Under the pieces are notes generated by a model. It searched no databases and had not been told where the DNA came from. It was given only the letters and a program-made list of their open reading frames with translations. This document shows positions 1 through 7,953 of a stretch of DNA of 64,000 nucleotides, one piece after another. Source of the stretch: an uncultured Ruminococcus sp. (lineage in GTDB: Bacteria > Bacillota > Clostridia > Oscillospirales > Ruminococcaceae); the NCBI GenBank assembly GCA_934463425.1, contig CAKSJP010000005.1, positions 1-64,000 on the forward strand, given 5' to 3'. Position 1 is the stretch's first letter; the number at the start of each line of letters is the position of its first letter. A program made the position numbers and the translations under genes.

Positions 1-254
1 CCTTTATAATATTCTATCGCAGATAAAATATTATCGTCCAATTCTTCAGCTTCATTCAATGCTTGCTTAGAAAACATGGACCTAATTGCAACTTGGTCTC
101 CGTTCTCTAATGCTGTAACAATTTCTGACGCCCTATCATCTGCTATTTTATCTAAGCTTCTATCTTCCAACCAACTTTGGTGAGGATAAAAGGAACAGCC
201 TGTAAAAGAAAACAAGAACACAATTGCGGATGTAATAAAACTCAATAATTTCAT
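1..254 (-). CDS. Secreted lipoprotein, DUF5104-like, 3' end outside window
   Basis: Only the first 84 codons are in the window. The ATG at 254 follows an AAGGGTG ribosome site. The product starts with a lipoprotein signal peptide ending in the lipobox FTGC (Cys20). The mature part has a run of the type DKIADDRASEIVTAL followed by NGDQ and MFSKQAL, which I recall from DUF5104 lipoproteins of Firmicutes. It is the last gene of the minus-strand Rhs/immunity array. Proteins of this type often sit beside polymorphic-toxin genes, but the role is unknown, and the family call is from memory of motif style. Confidence 0.6.
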   Translation of the reverse strand, partial: MKLLSFITSAIVFLFSFTGCSFYPHQSWLEDRSLDKIADDRASEIVTALENGDQVAIRSMFSKQALNEAEELDDNILSAIEYYK

Positions 255-277
255 AATTTCATCACCCTTATAATACT

Positions 278-427
278 TTATTCTTCTAAGTAGTGGTTGC
301 CTTTCAAACGCATGGAGATTCCGAAGTCTTGGGTTATGATTTTTGTGATTCGTTGTCTTTCTTCTTTCATGGGTTTCAATTCTTTTTTGTCACTTGATAA
401 AGATTTTTGTTTCCAATTTACCAACAT
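278..427 (-). CDS. Possible small ORF between two array genes
   Basis: An open frame from ATG 427 to TAA 278 would encode 49 residues rich in Lys and Glu. The frame stays open upstream almost to the end of the preceding gene (stop at 471), giving a hydrophobic stretch (FLTAILQSPLML) before the charged part. No ribosome site is visible. It may be a remnant of a gene that lost its start, or chance. No family is recognised. Confidence 0.22.
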   Translation of the reverse strand: MLVNWKQKSLSSDKKELKPMKEERQRITKIITQDFGISMRLKGNHYLEE

Positions 428-470
428 TAAAGGCGATTGCAGTATAGCAGTCAAAAAATATATAAAGTCA

Positions 471-1187
471 TTAAAAATTTTGATTCATATTCTTTAATCT
501 TCTTTTTGTTGGAAGAATGACTTTTACAACAATAATAATCGCCATGATAGATAAGAATGTAACAACGCTCAACAAAAATAACAAAACATTCCGGGCAGCA
601 TGATTGTTTTTATACACAATTTCTTCATCACCTTGCGAGTCCATTCTTGTCAGCATCGTTTTTTTCTCTAAGCAATAGGTATAGTTACCAATGGACTCTT
701 CTCTTTCTTTCTCAAGTCGTGCTTCGACAATGGCATTATTGACCGAATATTCAAAATAATATGCAGAAACAATTGAACCATATTCATCTAAACCAAGAGC
801 AGTATTTCCACGATTAAATTTCACAATCACTTCATCTTCCTGCCAGAACCCAATTATTGTTGCATTGTAAGTAGTGTCTATACGATAACGCAATGAAAGA
901 TCTGAATTGTAAACATGAATCGTATTCTCTTTTAATGTAACTATAATACTGCCATCAGAAGAAACATCATAAGATAGAATATTTTTACGATCTGCTGCTT
1001 CATGAGAAATATGCACGGATTGAATATAGGAATCACTTACTTCACTTAAGGGAATTTCCTTCAGTTCGTAAACATAATTCGTGTGCCACTCGTTTTCTTT
1101 CGAAGAGGCATTTGCGACAAGAGGCGAGCACATCACCACATTGAAAAAGAATCCTGTTAATACTACTACGATCAATTGTTTACCCAC
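471..1187 (-). CDS. Membrane-anchored secreted protein of unknown function
   Basis: 238 residues starting at a GTG preceded by AAAGGGTG with suitable spacing. There is an N-terminal signal peptide ending near VANA (about residue 27), then an extracytoplasmic domain of about 165 residues with alternating beta-type patterns. A single transmembrane helix at about 200-225 and a short Lys/Arg-rich tail follow. The start lies inside the 3' end of a broken upstream reading frame (stop at 1172), so translation may once have been coupled. Given its place in a toxin/immunity array it could be a membrane immunity protein, but no family is recognised and this is inference. Confidence 0.6.
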   Translation of the reverse strand: MGKQLIVVVLTGFFFNVVMCSPLVANASSKENEWHTNYVYELKEIPLSEVSDSYIQSVHISHEAADRKNILSYDVSSDGSIIVTLKENTIHVYNSDLSLRYRIDTTYNATIIGFWQEDEVIVKFNRGNTALGLDEYGSIVSAYYFEYSVNNAIVEARLEKEREESIGNYTYCLEKKTMLTRMDSQGDEEIVYKNNHAARNVLLFLLSVVTFLSIMAIIIVVKVILPTKRRLKNMNQNF

Positions 1188-1584
1188 GCCATCACCCTTT
1201 CATAAAACTCATCATATTCATCAAAAATATTATAAGAATCCGTGGTCACCGTAAATCCCATACTTCCATGTCCCTCGAAATAAACTGCCCAATAGAAGCC
1301 TGATAGTACCTTGCTCTGAGGTAGATTGTTCCGGTTTCTGCATCAAAATATTCACCACAATACCGGAACGCATTCGTATCAGAGTCATTGATATTCTTCT
1401 CCACACCAAACGCATCATAGGTGTAGGACTTGGTAATTGCACCTGTCGCATCGGTCAAATTTACCACATCACCGTGTGCATTCTGAGTGTAATAGGTATA
1501 TCCGGACTTTTCTCCATCGGTAAAGCCAATCAGCTGATTCAGACCGTCATAGGTGTTGGTCTTAGTCTGGTTAAGCTTTCCATA
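1172..1584 (-). pseudogene. Broken Rhs/YD core fragment joined to a foreign 3' end
   Basis: From 1584 to 1246 the frame encodes YD-repeat and Rhs core sequence: YDGLNQLIGFTDGEKSGY, then YTQNAHGDVVNLTDA, FRYCGEYFDAETGTIYLRAR and GQFISRD. It has no start; a TAA lies immediately upstream at 1585. The core normally continues past FISRD, but here it stops abruptly. A different frame, 1258 to 1172, then encodes about 28 residues (containing DEYDEFYERVMAW) ending just inside the next gene. I read this as a recombination scar: an Rhs core fragment fused to the tail of a lost C-terminal toxin. Confidence 0.7.
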
Positions 1585-1604
1585 TTACTGAATAAAAGCT
1601 ATTT

Positions 1605-2003
1605 TTAGCTAATTATCACTGATTTGCATATTATTTTTAGATGGTCTCCGGAGTTGAGCAATATATCTATTCCAATATATTCTGATAAATCCATTATCGT
1701 ATTACTTTCAGAATTAGATTCTGCTTTTTCTATTCTGTCGATTCTCAATAACTTATCGAAAATTTCAGTTGTATCAAATTTTGACCAGCAAATCACATTA
1801 TATCCGCAGCCCCAAAAATCGCAACAAGTCATTTCATAATACAGCACTTCATGAAAGCTCAAATCATAATCAGTTTTTTCCCATTCACTTTCTAACTCAA
1901 CATTAATTACCTTATTGGAATGATTATAGATTACATTTTCAATATACGCATCATGCAAATTGATATTTTCAATTTCACGAATATTATTACATGATATAAT
2001 CAT
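1605..2003 (-). CDS. Small acidic protein, probable immunity protein
   Basis: 132 residues; ATG at 2003 is preceded by GGAGG at good spacing. No signal peptide or membrane segment is seen. It is acidic with several Cys (a CCDFWGC cluster near the middle) and a start (LHDAYIENVIYN) typical of small beta-rich cytoplasmic proteins. It lies between a HEAT-type protein and an Rhs fragment, the usual place for an immunity gene of a polymorphic toxin cassette. The immunity role comes from position only. Confidence 0.5.
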   Translation of the reverse strand: MIISCNNIREIENINLHDAYIENVIYNHSNKVINVELESEWEKTDYDLSFHEVLYYEMTCCDFWGCGYNVICWSKFDTTEIFDKLLRIDRIEKAESNSESNTIMDLSEYIGIDILLNSGDHLKIICKSVIIS

Positions 2004-2074
2004 ACAGCTTCCTCCATTTTTAAGTAATGTTCCACCGTTATTTTTATGAAAATTAGCATCTGGAGATAATACTT

Positions 2075-2722
2075 TTATCCAATTTCCTTTATCCTTTGTG
2101 TGATTAATTGGATTACAGCTTTATTTTTTTCTATATTCAAACGCTGTTCGAACGATTTCATAATGATACTTCTATTAGACTCATTTACTATATCAGATAA
2201 AAAATTAACTGCAGCAATTCTATAATTATATTTCTTTGAATCAAGTGAAGAAATGAGATCCGTCAAATAATTTTCATTTCCTAATCTATAAAATGATTGG
2301 AAATAGCACATACGAACCCATATGCTTTTCTCTTTGGGATATAACATGCTTAATTTTTCTGTAGAGAAATCGCTTTTCGAATTTATCGAGATATCTGCTA
2401 TAGATAACACTGCATAGCCTCGAACAAGGTATACATCATTTTTAGCTTTCTCAAATAATGTATCCAGAACATCTACGGATTCGCTCCAATAGATAGAATC
2501 ACACGCATTTGCACGTACTATATCGCTCTGATCAGAAATGAGTTGCAAAAGTAATTGCTCAGATTCTGCACTTTTATAATTCGCCAACTCAATAGATAAA
2601 AATAATCGTATTTCCTCATCTTCATCATAAGCCATATTCCAAATATATGGATTTTTATCAATTGGTATACTTTCAAATAAGCTCATTTTTTCATCAAAAT
2701 CGAATGAATCGTACTGTGTCAT
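2075..2722 (-). CDS. HEAT-repeat protein, probable immunity protein
   Basis: 215 residues built of tandem helical pairs. Repeats such as EIRLFLSIELANYKSAESEQ, VRANACDSIYWSESVDVL and YRIAAVNFLSDIVNES carry the Arg/Ala/Val spacing of HEAT repeats. There is no signal peptide. It begins 22 bases after the end of the Rhs-linked toxin-like frame at 2745, the position where cognate immunity proteins are found, and HEAT proteins are a known class of immunity protein. A pairing with that upstream toxin domain is inferred. Confidence 0.6.
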   Translation of the reverse strand: MTQYDSFDFDEKMSLFESIPIDKNPYIWNMAYDEDEEIRLFLSIELANYKSAESEQLLLQLISDQSDIVRANACDSIYWSESVDVLDTLFEKAKNDVYLVRGYAVLSIADISINSKSDFSTEKLSMLYPKEKSIWVRMCYFQSFYRLGNENYLTDLISSLDSKKYNYRIAAVNFLSDIVNESNRSIIMKSFEQRLNIEKNKAVIQLITQRIKEIG

Positions 2723-2744
2723 ACAACATCACCGCCATTATCCA

Positions 2745-3845
2745 TTATCCTGTAACCAAGCTGATTCCCTTTCCAATACCATATAAAGTTTCCGGAATCA
2801 ACATATCATCTGCCACGCCAACACCAGTTGCGTCATTTACCACAAGCCACGTTAAAGCAACTGCACTTCCTGCAATTAATATGGTTCCTTCCACAATATG
2901 TCTATTGTTACTTCTATCGGATGCAAAATCTATTGAAGTGTAGTTTTCAGTGCCGTATGGATCCGGCATTTGAATGTTACTTTGCCTCTTTTGCTTGTTT
3001 CTATAGCCACGGATTTTTTTCTTCCGTAATGAATCTTTTTCGTTCTTTTGGCGAAAGCGATTTATCACGAGCTTTTTTTGAAATTTCTTCATCTGAATAA
3101 TCAGCTAATCCAGAATCTCTTCTTGCAGTCCTTTTTTTCGAATAAAAGATCGCCTCATATGAAACTGATCCTGAATCATCTAACTCGATTGCTCCATCTT
3201 CACTATGTGTAAAGTTAGAATGAAAACTATCATTTTTTATTAGTATTGATTTTTTTACTTTATTAATAAAACTAGATATATCTTTCAGCGAAAGGTGACC
3301 ACTTGGATCTATATAAATCAACGGGTTGTTATAGCAATACGTATACAGATTTAAACTAAGTGGATCTTCTTTTTTACCTGCATACGAATCTCTCGAAATA
3401 AATCTACCAGTTGTAGGGTTATAATATCTAGCCCGCAGATAAATCGTGCCGCTTTCCGAATCGTAATATTCACCACAATACCGGAACGCATTCGTATCAG
3501 TGTCATCGATATTCTTCTCCACACCAAACGCATCGTATTTGTACGACTTTGTAATCGCACCCTGAGCATCTGTTAGATTCACCACATCGCCATGTGCATT
3601 CTGCGTATAATACTGATAAACCGTTTTGACGCCGCCACTCTGCTTGCTGAATTTCGCCAGCAGATTTGTACCACGAACATAAACCTCAGCACTGTACCAG
3701 TCGCTGTCATCCATGTCCACAACAATCTGCTTGTTGCCATCCCAGATATGATTGATTGTCTTGCCGTCGACTGTCTTACTCGTCCGCAGTCCATCTGCAT
3801 CAACTAATTTAGACGTTGAAAAACTTGCTTTTTTAATCTTATTAA
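2745..3845 (-). pseudogene. Rhs core plus C-terminal toxin-like domain, one frameshift
   Basis: The frame opens without a start at about 3845 and encodes YD repeats (DGNKQIVVDMDDSDWYSAEV), the Rhs core (YDAFGVEKN, IYLRARYYNPTTGRFISRD, NLYTYCYNNPL, IDPSGH), then a variable C-terminal region. The frame ends early at 3001 with EEKNPWL. With one A fewer in the A7 run at 3014-3020 it would read EEKIRGYRNKQKRQSN and continue to 2745. The basic GLRNKQKR-type end of that segment is familiar from Rhs C-terminal regions. The tail holds a hydrophobic stretch (TILIAGSAVALTWLV). The Rhs part is certain; activity of the tail is unknown. Confidence 0.75.
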
Positions 3846-3883
3846 ATTAAGCGGCAAACACCTATGAATGTTTAAAATAAATA

Positions 3884-4222
3884 TTATGTTCTACGTATAA
3901 TTAGCGAGTAATAACTATTATACTTATTACTGTAATTATTTATATATTTAATTGCAGTTTCTACGCTATGATTAACATTATGTTCCATAGTATCTACTAA
4001 ATCAACATTAAAGTACCAGTTCGCATAAGCAGCTTTTAAAACTCCATCTGACAGCGTATAAACATCACCTCCTAAAATAATTGTTTTCTTCTCCCATAAA
4101 TAATTTATAACTTTTAATATATAATTTCGATCCCATGCATATTCATTGATTCCTAGGTGCTTCAATGAATATGCATGACTGATAAATTCTTCTGGCAAAA
4201 AAGACTCAAGACTATTTATCAA
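3884..4222 (-). CDS. Immunity protein, Imm40-like
   Basis: 112 residues from a TTG start preceded by AAAGGAG. The segment HLGINEYAWDRNYILKVINY followed by IILGGDVYTL and YANWYFNVD matches my recollection of the Imm40 immunity family. It is cytoplasmic with no signal. It starts 2 bases after the stop of a truncated toxin tail at 4224, so translation is probably coupled. Its cognate toxin is now only a fragment, which makes this an orphan immunity gene that could protect against toxins of neighbouring strains. The family call is good; target specificity is unknown. Confidence 0.75.
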   Translation of the reverse strand: MINSLESFLPEEFISHAYSLKHLGINEYAWDRNYILKVINYLWEKKTIILGGDVYTLSDGVLKAAYANWYFNVDLVDTMEHNVNHSVETAIKYINNYSNKYNSYYSLIIRRT

Positions 4223-4223
4223 G

Positions 4224-4394
4224 TTATTCTCCTTTCATCTCATTAGATACAAAGCATCTATGGTTGCAAGTGATACCATCAGGTTCTATAATATATTGAA
4301 AAGCACCTTTCACACCATTCTGATAGTTATATGTTGCTACCAGATTTGTTCCGCGCAGATAGTAGTCTGCTTCATAGAACTCGCCTTGAAAAGC
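4224..4394 (-). pseudogene. Rhs fragment fused to a toxin tail
   Basis: A 57-codon open frame with no start. The first half is Rhs repeat (EFYEADYYLRGTNLVATYNY). The second half, GAFQYIIEPDGITCNHRCFV, resembles the extreme C-terminus of polymorphic nuclease toxins, where an Ile-rich strand and a His/Arg motif are common. It ends 2 bases before the Imm40-like gene. Almost the whole toxin body is missing, so this is a deletion scar that kept only the recombining Rhs segment and the last codons. Confidence 0.6.
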
Positions 4395-4578
4395 TTATTT
4401 CGCTCCTTAGGACATTGAATTATGCTTTTGCATACCCTTGTAAAGCAGTCTTACACATAGAACTTGCCAATTTACTTGAACTTTCTTTTGTAAATGTGCC
4501 CTTCGACATTGACTATAGCAGTTCAAATATATCAAGTCTATTATTTCAAGCATACATAATATTTGAAATGAGAATAGC
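4395..4578. other. AT-rich spacer in the array, no gene seen
   Basis: About 180 bases between the Rhs/toxin scar and the next small gene. Short open frames exist on both strands, but none has a ribosome site or recognisable product. Confidence 0.4.
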
Positions 4579-4815
4579 TTAATATATAGCATTTACGTCA
4601 ATGTCATCCCAAATGTCTATTAGATGCTTTCCATCAATTGTCGAAAACGCTATTAGATCTTGTATGCATTCATATTCTTGCTCATTTTGTGTGTTATAAT
4701 ATTCAGTTAAGTAGCATTTATCACCGCTAAAACTAATGGAGAATTTTTTTTGTTTATATAAGAATTCAATTTCTTCGCCTAATTTCAAATAACAAACGAA
4801 GTCTTCATATTTCAA
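4579..4815 (-). CDS. Small acidic protein, probable immunity protein
   Basis: 78 residues from a TTG start with GAAGGTG upstream. It is acidic and cytoplasmic, with a strand pattern LKLGEEIEFLYKQKKFSIS and a C-terminal GKHLIDIWDDIDVNAIY. Small proteins of this layout (a short receptor-like strand pair and an acidic tail) recur next to Rhs toxins, but I do not recognise a named family. It follows the Rhs/toxin scar at 4845-5110, whose toxin it may once have neutralised. Confidence 0.5.
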   Translation of the reverse strand: MKYEDFVCYLKLGEEIEFLYKQKKFSISFSGDKCYLTEYYNTQNEQEYECIQDLIAFSTIDGKHLIDIWDDIDVNAIY

Positions 4816-4844
4816 TTAATTCACCTTCTTAGCGCAAAATCTAT

Positions 4845-5110
4845 TTACGGTTTTTCTCCCGGTTGTCGAGACGGATTTTTCGTCCAATCCCATCTATGTT
4901 TATGAGGAACATATGGATGACGTTTTGATCCGTATAATCTATGTTGCCACAGTAGTAGCCGTTGCAACAATTGATGAACTTGCAGCTGTAGATTTGTACC
5001 ACGAACATAAACCTCAGCGCTGTACCAGTCGCTGTCATCCATGTCCACAACAATCTGCTTGTTGCCATCCCAGATATGGTTTGTGGTCTTTTCGTCGGAA
5101 GATTCAAGGC
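4845..5110 (-). pseudogene. Rhs fragment with toxin tail, frameshifted
   Basis: The frame from about 5107 encodes Rhs repeat (TNHIWDGNKQIVVDMDDSDW, then YSAEVYVRGTNL) almost identical in DNA to 3640-3760. After LRGTNL-type sequence it runs into unrelated sequence ending HPYVPHKHRWDW and a Pro/Lys-rich tail with stop at 4845; this His-rich end looks like the terminus of a lost nuclease toxin. Upstream, a NLIYDALN YD segment lies in another frame, so there are at least two junctions. Confidence 0.6.
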
Positions 5111-5168
5111 ATCATAAATGAGATTTTTTGCGCTAGTATCTAATTATAGGATTCATGATAAGGTAAGC

Positions 5169-5516
5169 CTAAACTTTAATCAAGATTTTTTTACCAGATT
5201 CCTCAATAGCTATAATCTCATTATCCCCTAATTGATATAATTTAGTAAAATACAATTCTTCTTTACAAAAGAATTTTCTCCACTGCTTACTTTTTTTATT
5301 ATAATCATATTCAACAAAAGGCTTATTTAGATAATACACAATTATCCCACAACCACACATTACGCAAAACTGATTATTTTTATCAAGTATTGCATCAAAT
5401 GGATCGCCATAAAATTGACCAATACAAACATATGAACTATTTGTTTTTTCTCTTAAATATACAGATTCATACTCATATTCAACAATATACTTTTTATTTT
5501 CACATAGAATTGTCAT
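5169..5516 (-). CDS. Beta-rich cytoplasmic protein, probable immunity partner of 5531-6049
   Basis: 115 residues, ATG at 5516, 14 bases after the upstream toxin-like gene, so probably co-transcribed. No signal peptide or membrane helix. The sequence alternates aromatic and charged residues (KKYIVEYEYESVYLREK, NKPFVEYDYNKKSKQW), suggesting a beta sheet protein. Its position suits a cognate immunity protein. No family recognised. Confidence 0.5.
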   Translation of the reverse strand: MTILCENKKYIVEYEYESVYLREKTNSSYVCIGQFYGDPFDAILDKNNQFCVMCGCGIIVYYLNKPFVEYDYNKKSKQWRKFFCKEELYFTKLYQLGDNEIIAIEESGKKILIKV

Positions 5517-5530
5517 ATTAAATCACAACC

Positions 5531-6049
5531 TTAAAACGGAAAATCTACATCTGTATTATTAAAATGTGTCATCCTATTATAATCGCCTTGAGATAAGCCT
5601 TTTTGTTTTCCATTTACAACGATATTATTTGGAATTTGGTTTCCATTTATATCTAAATATGTTCTTTTTCCAGACGATAAAGTATTTTGAATTCTAAAAT
5701 AATTTCCTTCAATATCGTAAACTACTTGTATTCCCGTATTTGTATTTGGATATATTAATTTTCCGCTTTCCGAAATATAAGGTTGGGAATTAGGAGCAAG
5801 ATCACGAACTGTTTCAAACATACTTCCATTTTGCCAATCATCTGAAAATTGTGCTGCACGAGCTTTTCCACCTTGAAGTGTTGGACTTACACTTGATACA
5901 GAGGTACTAAATTTGCTTATAATAGCTTCAGTAGCCAATTGAGTCGCACAAGTTTCACCAACTACAACAGTCGCACCACCCAATTGATGCGTTACACTAT
6001 CCCAATTCTTGTTATAACAGGACTTTCCAAAGTTAAATGAATACTTCAA
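5531..6049 (-). CDS. Orphan polymorphic toxin C-terminal domain
   Basis: 172 residues from a TTG at 6049 with AGGA upstream. The N-terminal 60 residues are a low-complexity linker. The C-terminal 110 residues carry SGKLIYPNTNTGIQVVYDIE, then GNYFRIQNT, KRTYLDINGNQIPNN and YNRMTHFNNTD. I recognise this VVYD..YFRI..THFNNTD arrangement from the C-termini of Rhs and other secreted toxins of Firmicutes, but I cannot name the fold. The usual N-terminal carrier is absent, so it is either an orphan cassette for recombination with a full Rhs gene or a remnant. Confidence 0.6.
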   Translation of the reverse strand: MKYSFNFGKSCYNKNWDSVTHQLGGATVVVGETCATQLATEAIISKFSTSVSSVSPTLQGGKARAAQFSDDWQNGSMFETVRDLAPNSQPYISESGKLIYPNTNTGIQVVYDIEGNYFRIQNTLSSGKRTYLDINGNQIPNNIVVNGKQKGLSQGDYNRMTHFNNTDVDFPF

Positions 6050-6261
6050 GTGAAAATCCTATAGTAATTATATCACTGTTAACAGGTGTATATGTGAAAC
6101 ATATATTTTATAAGTGTTTATAATTTTGTGCGCTTCGCAACGCTTTCTGGTTCGCACATAGATGAAAATCGGAAGCCTGCCGCATATACTGCGTCAACGA
6201 TGAAAACAATGACCCAAGCCGTTCAGCAGTACAGAATGGAAGGATTGATTTTTGAAGAAAG

Positions 6262-6305
6262 ACAACACCGTACAAAGCCGGTCTGTCAGCCTTGTACGGT
6301 GTTGT
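6262..6305 (-). terminator. Strong hairpin 3' of GH43 gene, member of a dispersed palindrome family
   Basis: Perfect 14-bp stem (ACAACACCGTACAA pairing with its reverse complement) lying 1 base past the GH43 stop. On the minus strand it is followed by CTTTCTT rather than a clean T run. It belongs to the dispersed CACCG..ACAAAG palindrome family seen many times in this window and may serve as terminator or mRNA 3' stabiliser. Confidence 0.6.
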
Positions 6306-6306
6306 T

Positions 6307-7953
6307 TCAGCAAACTGGTTTGCTTTCGTCCGCTTTATATTCAAAGAAGTCAAAATCAGCATAGTGCTGATGCTTTACCCGGTCAGCGCAGGTGATTCCC
6401 ACCATAGTTCCTGTAAATTCGCCGTATTTGCAGTACTCGTCGGAAAACTTTGTGGTGTCAAAGGGAATGCCGATCTTCTCATAATTCTCGCCGTCAAAGC
6501 TCCAATAGAACTGGGAGTGTCTGCCGTTTATCACTAAGCGGAAGTAAATCGGCACATCATCTACCGGAATCCGGGTGTTCACAAACTCGGTCTTTTCGCC
6601 GTTTTCCAGCTGAATGATCGAGATGGCACTCTGTCCCAGGGTTTCACTGTAATATTTCCGGAGGTTGATATAGTTCATGTTGTCGTAGTAAAGGATCAGT
6701 CCTGCGCTGTGCTGATGCACCTCCGGAACAAATTCCATTTTTGTGGTGATCTGTGCATAGACACTGGTCAGCTTTCTGGCAAGAATGCTGGTCTTGTTCA
6801 GAGAAGTTCTTGCCTCCTGTCCACGCAGTCTCACCCAACCCGGGCGCGCTGTCACATCTGCAAACCGCTGCGGCATGATGCGCGGTGCATAGTACCAGTT
6901 GCCCAACGTGTCGCTGTCGAAGTCATCGAAGTCCGGGATCTGCGGCACAGGATACTCCGGCAGCTTGCTCTCTTCACAGTATTCCTTTGCAATGTTTGTG
7001 CCGTCTGCCATGCGCAGCCAGCCGTCCTCTGTCCACATCATTTTCTGAATCGCAGTTTCTCTGCCCAGTGTGCAGCGCAGTTCCGGTGTAAAGGGACGGG
7101 AACAGAGATGCACCAGATAAACCTCACCCAGAGAAGTTTCCACATAGCTGCCGTGTCCTGCCTTTTGCAGCACAACATCCGGGTTGTAATACTTGGGCTT
7201 GAGGTGGTCGGGGTCATGACGTTCGTTGGAAACTGCCGGATTGGAAGTGACAATGGGGTTCTTCGGATCACCTGCATAAGGCCCCCATACATGTTCAGAA
7301 CGTCCCATGGTGACACAGTGATTATAGCCGGTTCCGCCCTCGGCACACATGATATAGTAATAGCCGTTTCGCTTGGTCAGATGCGGTGCCTCGATGCAGC
7401 CTCTGTCCGTACCGCCTTTCCAGATGCGTTTCGGATAGCCGATAATCTCTTTCTTCGCCGGATCATATTCCACCATGCAGATCGCACCGGGCTTTTCATA
7501 GCCGGCACGGGTCTCCCAGTCCAGGGAAACGATGTACTTTCTGCCGTCATCATCGTGGAGAATGGAGGCATCGAAGCCGGAGGAATGCAGATATACCGGC
7601 TCACTCCACGGTCCTTTGATGTCCTTCGCGGTAATAAGGAAATTGTCTACGTCAAAGTATCTGGCATTCATAGAGTTCATCACGCCATAGACCACATAGA
7701 ACAGATCTTCCTTTTCGCAGTAAGTCAGACACGGTGCCCAGATCCCTTTGGCAGAGGGCAGCTTTTTCAGATCTACCTTTTCGTCGTCTGTCAGCACATG
7801 GGTGTACAGTTCCCAGTTCTTCATATCTTTGGAGTGATAGACCGGAATACCGGGGAACCATTCAAAAGTGGAAACTGCCATGTAATAGTCATCGCCCTTG
7901 CGGCAGATGCACGGATCCGGATGAAAGCCCGGGAGAATCGGATTTTTAAGCAT
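6307..7953 (-). CDS. xynB: Glycoside hydrolase family 43 beta-xylosidase
   Basis: 548 residues, cytoplasmic (no signal peptide). The N-terminal five-bladed propeller has the catalytic base in NPILPGFHPDPC (Asp13), the pKa-modulating Asp in SSGFDASILHDDDG and the acid Glu in GCIEAPHLTKRNGYYY. A C-terminal beta-sandwich (about 340-545) completes the GH43 xylosidase layout of usual length. The ATG at 7953 is chosen over 7959 because GGAGG lies at proper distance from it. It overlaps the end of the transporter gene. It cleaves imported xylo-oligosaccharides to xylose; arabinofuranosidase side activity is possible. Confidence 0.9.
   Translation of the reverse strand: MLKNPILPGFHPDPCICRKGDDYYMAVSTFEWFPGIPVYHSKDMKNWELYTHVLTDDEKVDLKKLPSAKGIWAPCLTYCEKEDLFYVVYGVMNSMNARYFDVDNFLITAKDIKGPWSEPVYLHSSGFDASILHDDDGRKYIVSLDWETRAGYEKPGAICMVEYDPAKKEIIGYPKRIWKGGTDRGCIEAPHLTKRNGYYYIMCAEGGTGYNHCVTMGRSEHVWGPYAGDPKNPIVTSNPAVSNERHDPDHLKPKYYNPDVVLQKAGHGSYVETSLGEVYLVHLCSRPFTPELRCTLGRETAIQKMMWTEDGWLRMADGTNIAKEYCEESKLPEYPVPQIPDFDDFDSDTLGNWYYAPRIMPQRFADVTARPGWVRLRGQEARTSLNKTSILARKLTSVYAQITTKMEFVPEVHQHSAGLILYYDNMNYINLRKYYSETLGQSAISIIQLENGEKTEFVNTRIPVDDVPIYFRLVINGRHSQFYWSFDGENYEKIGIPFDTTKFSDEYCKYGEFTGTMVGITCADRVKHQHYADFDFFEYKADESKPVC

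Noticed and set aside
1-6050. CRISPR array or prophage in the AT-rich left end
   Set aside because: Repeats there are coding Rhs segments, not short direct repeats with spacers, and there are no phage or cas genes.
6108-6364. Open frames on both strands between the toxin gene and GH43
   Set aside because: They span a terminator hairpin and show no ribosome site; the gap 6050-6261 appears non-coding.
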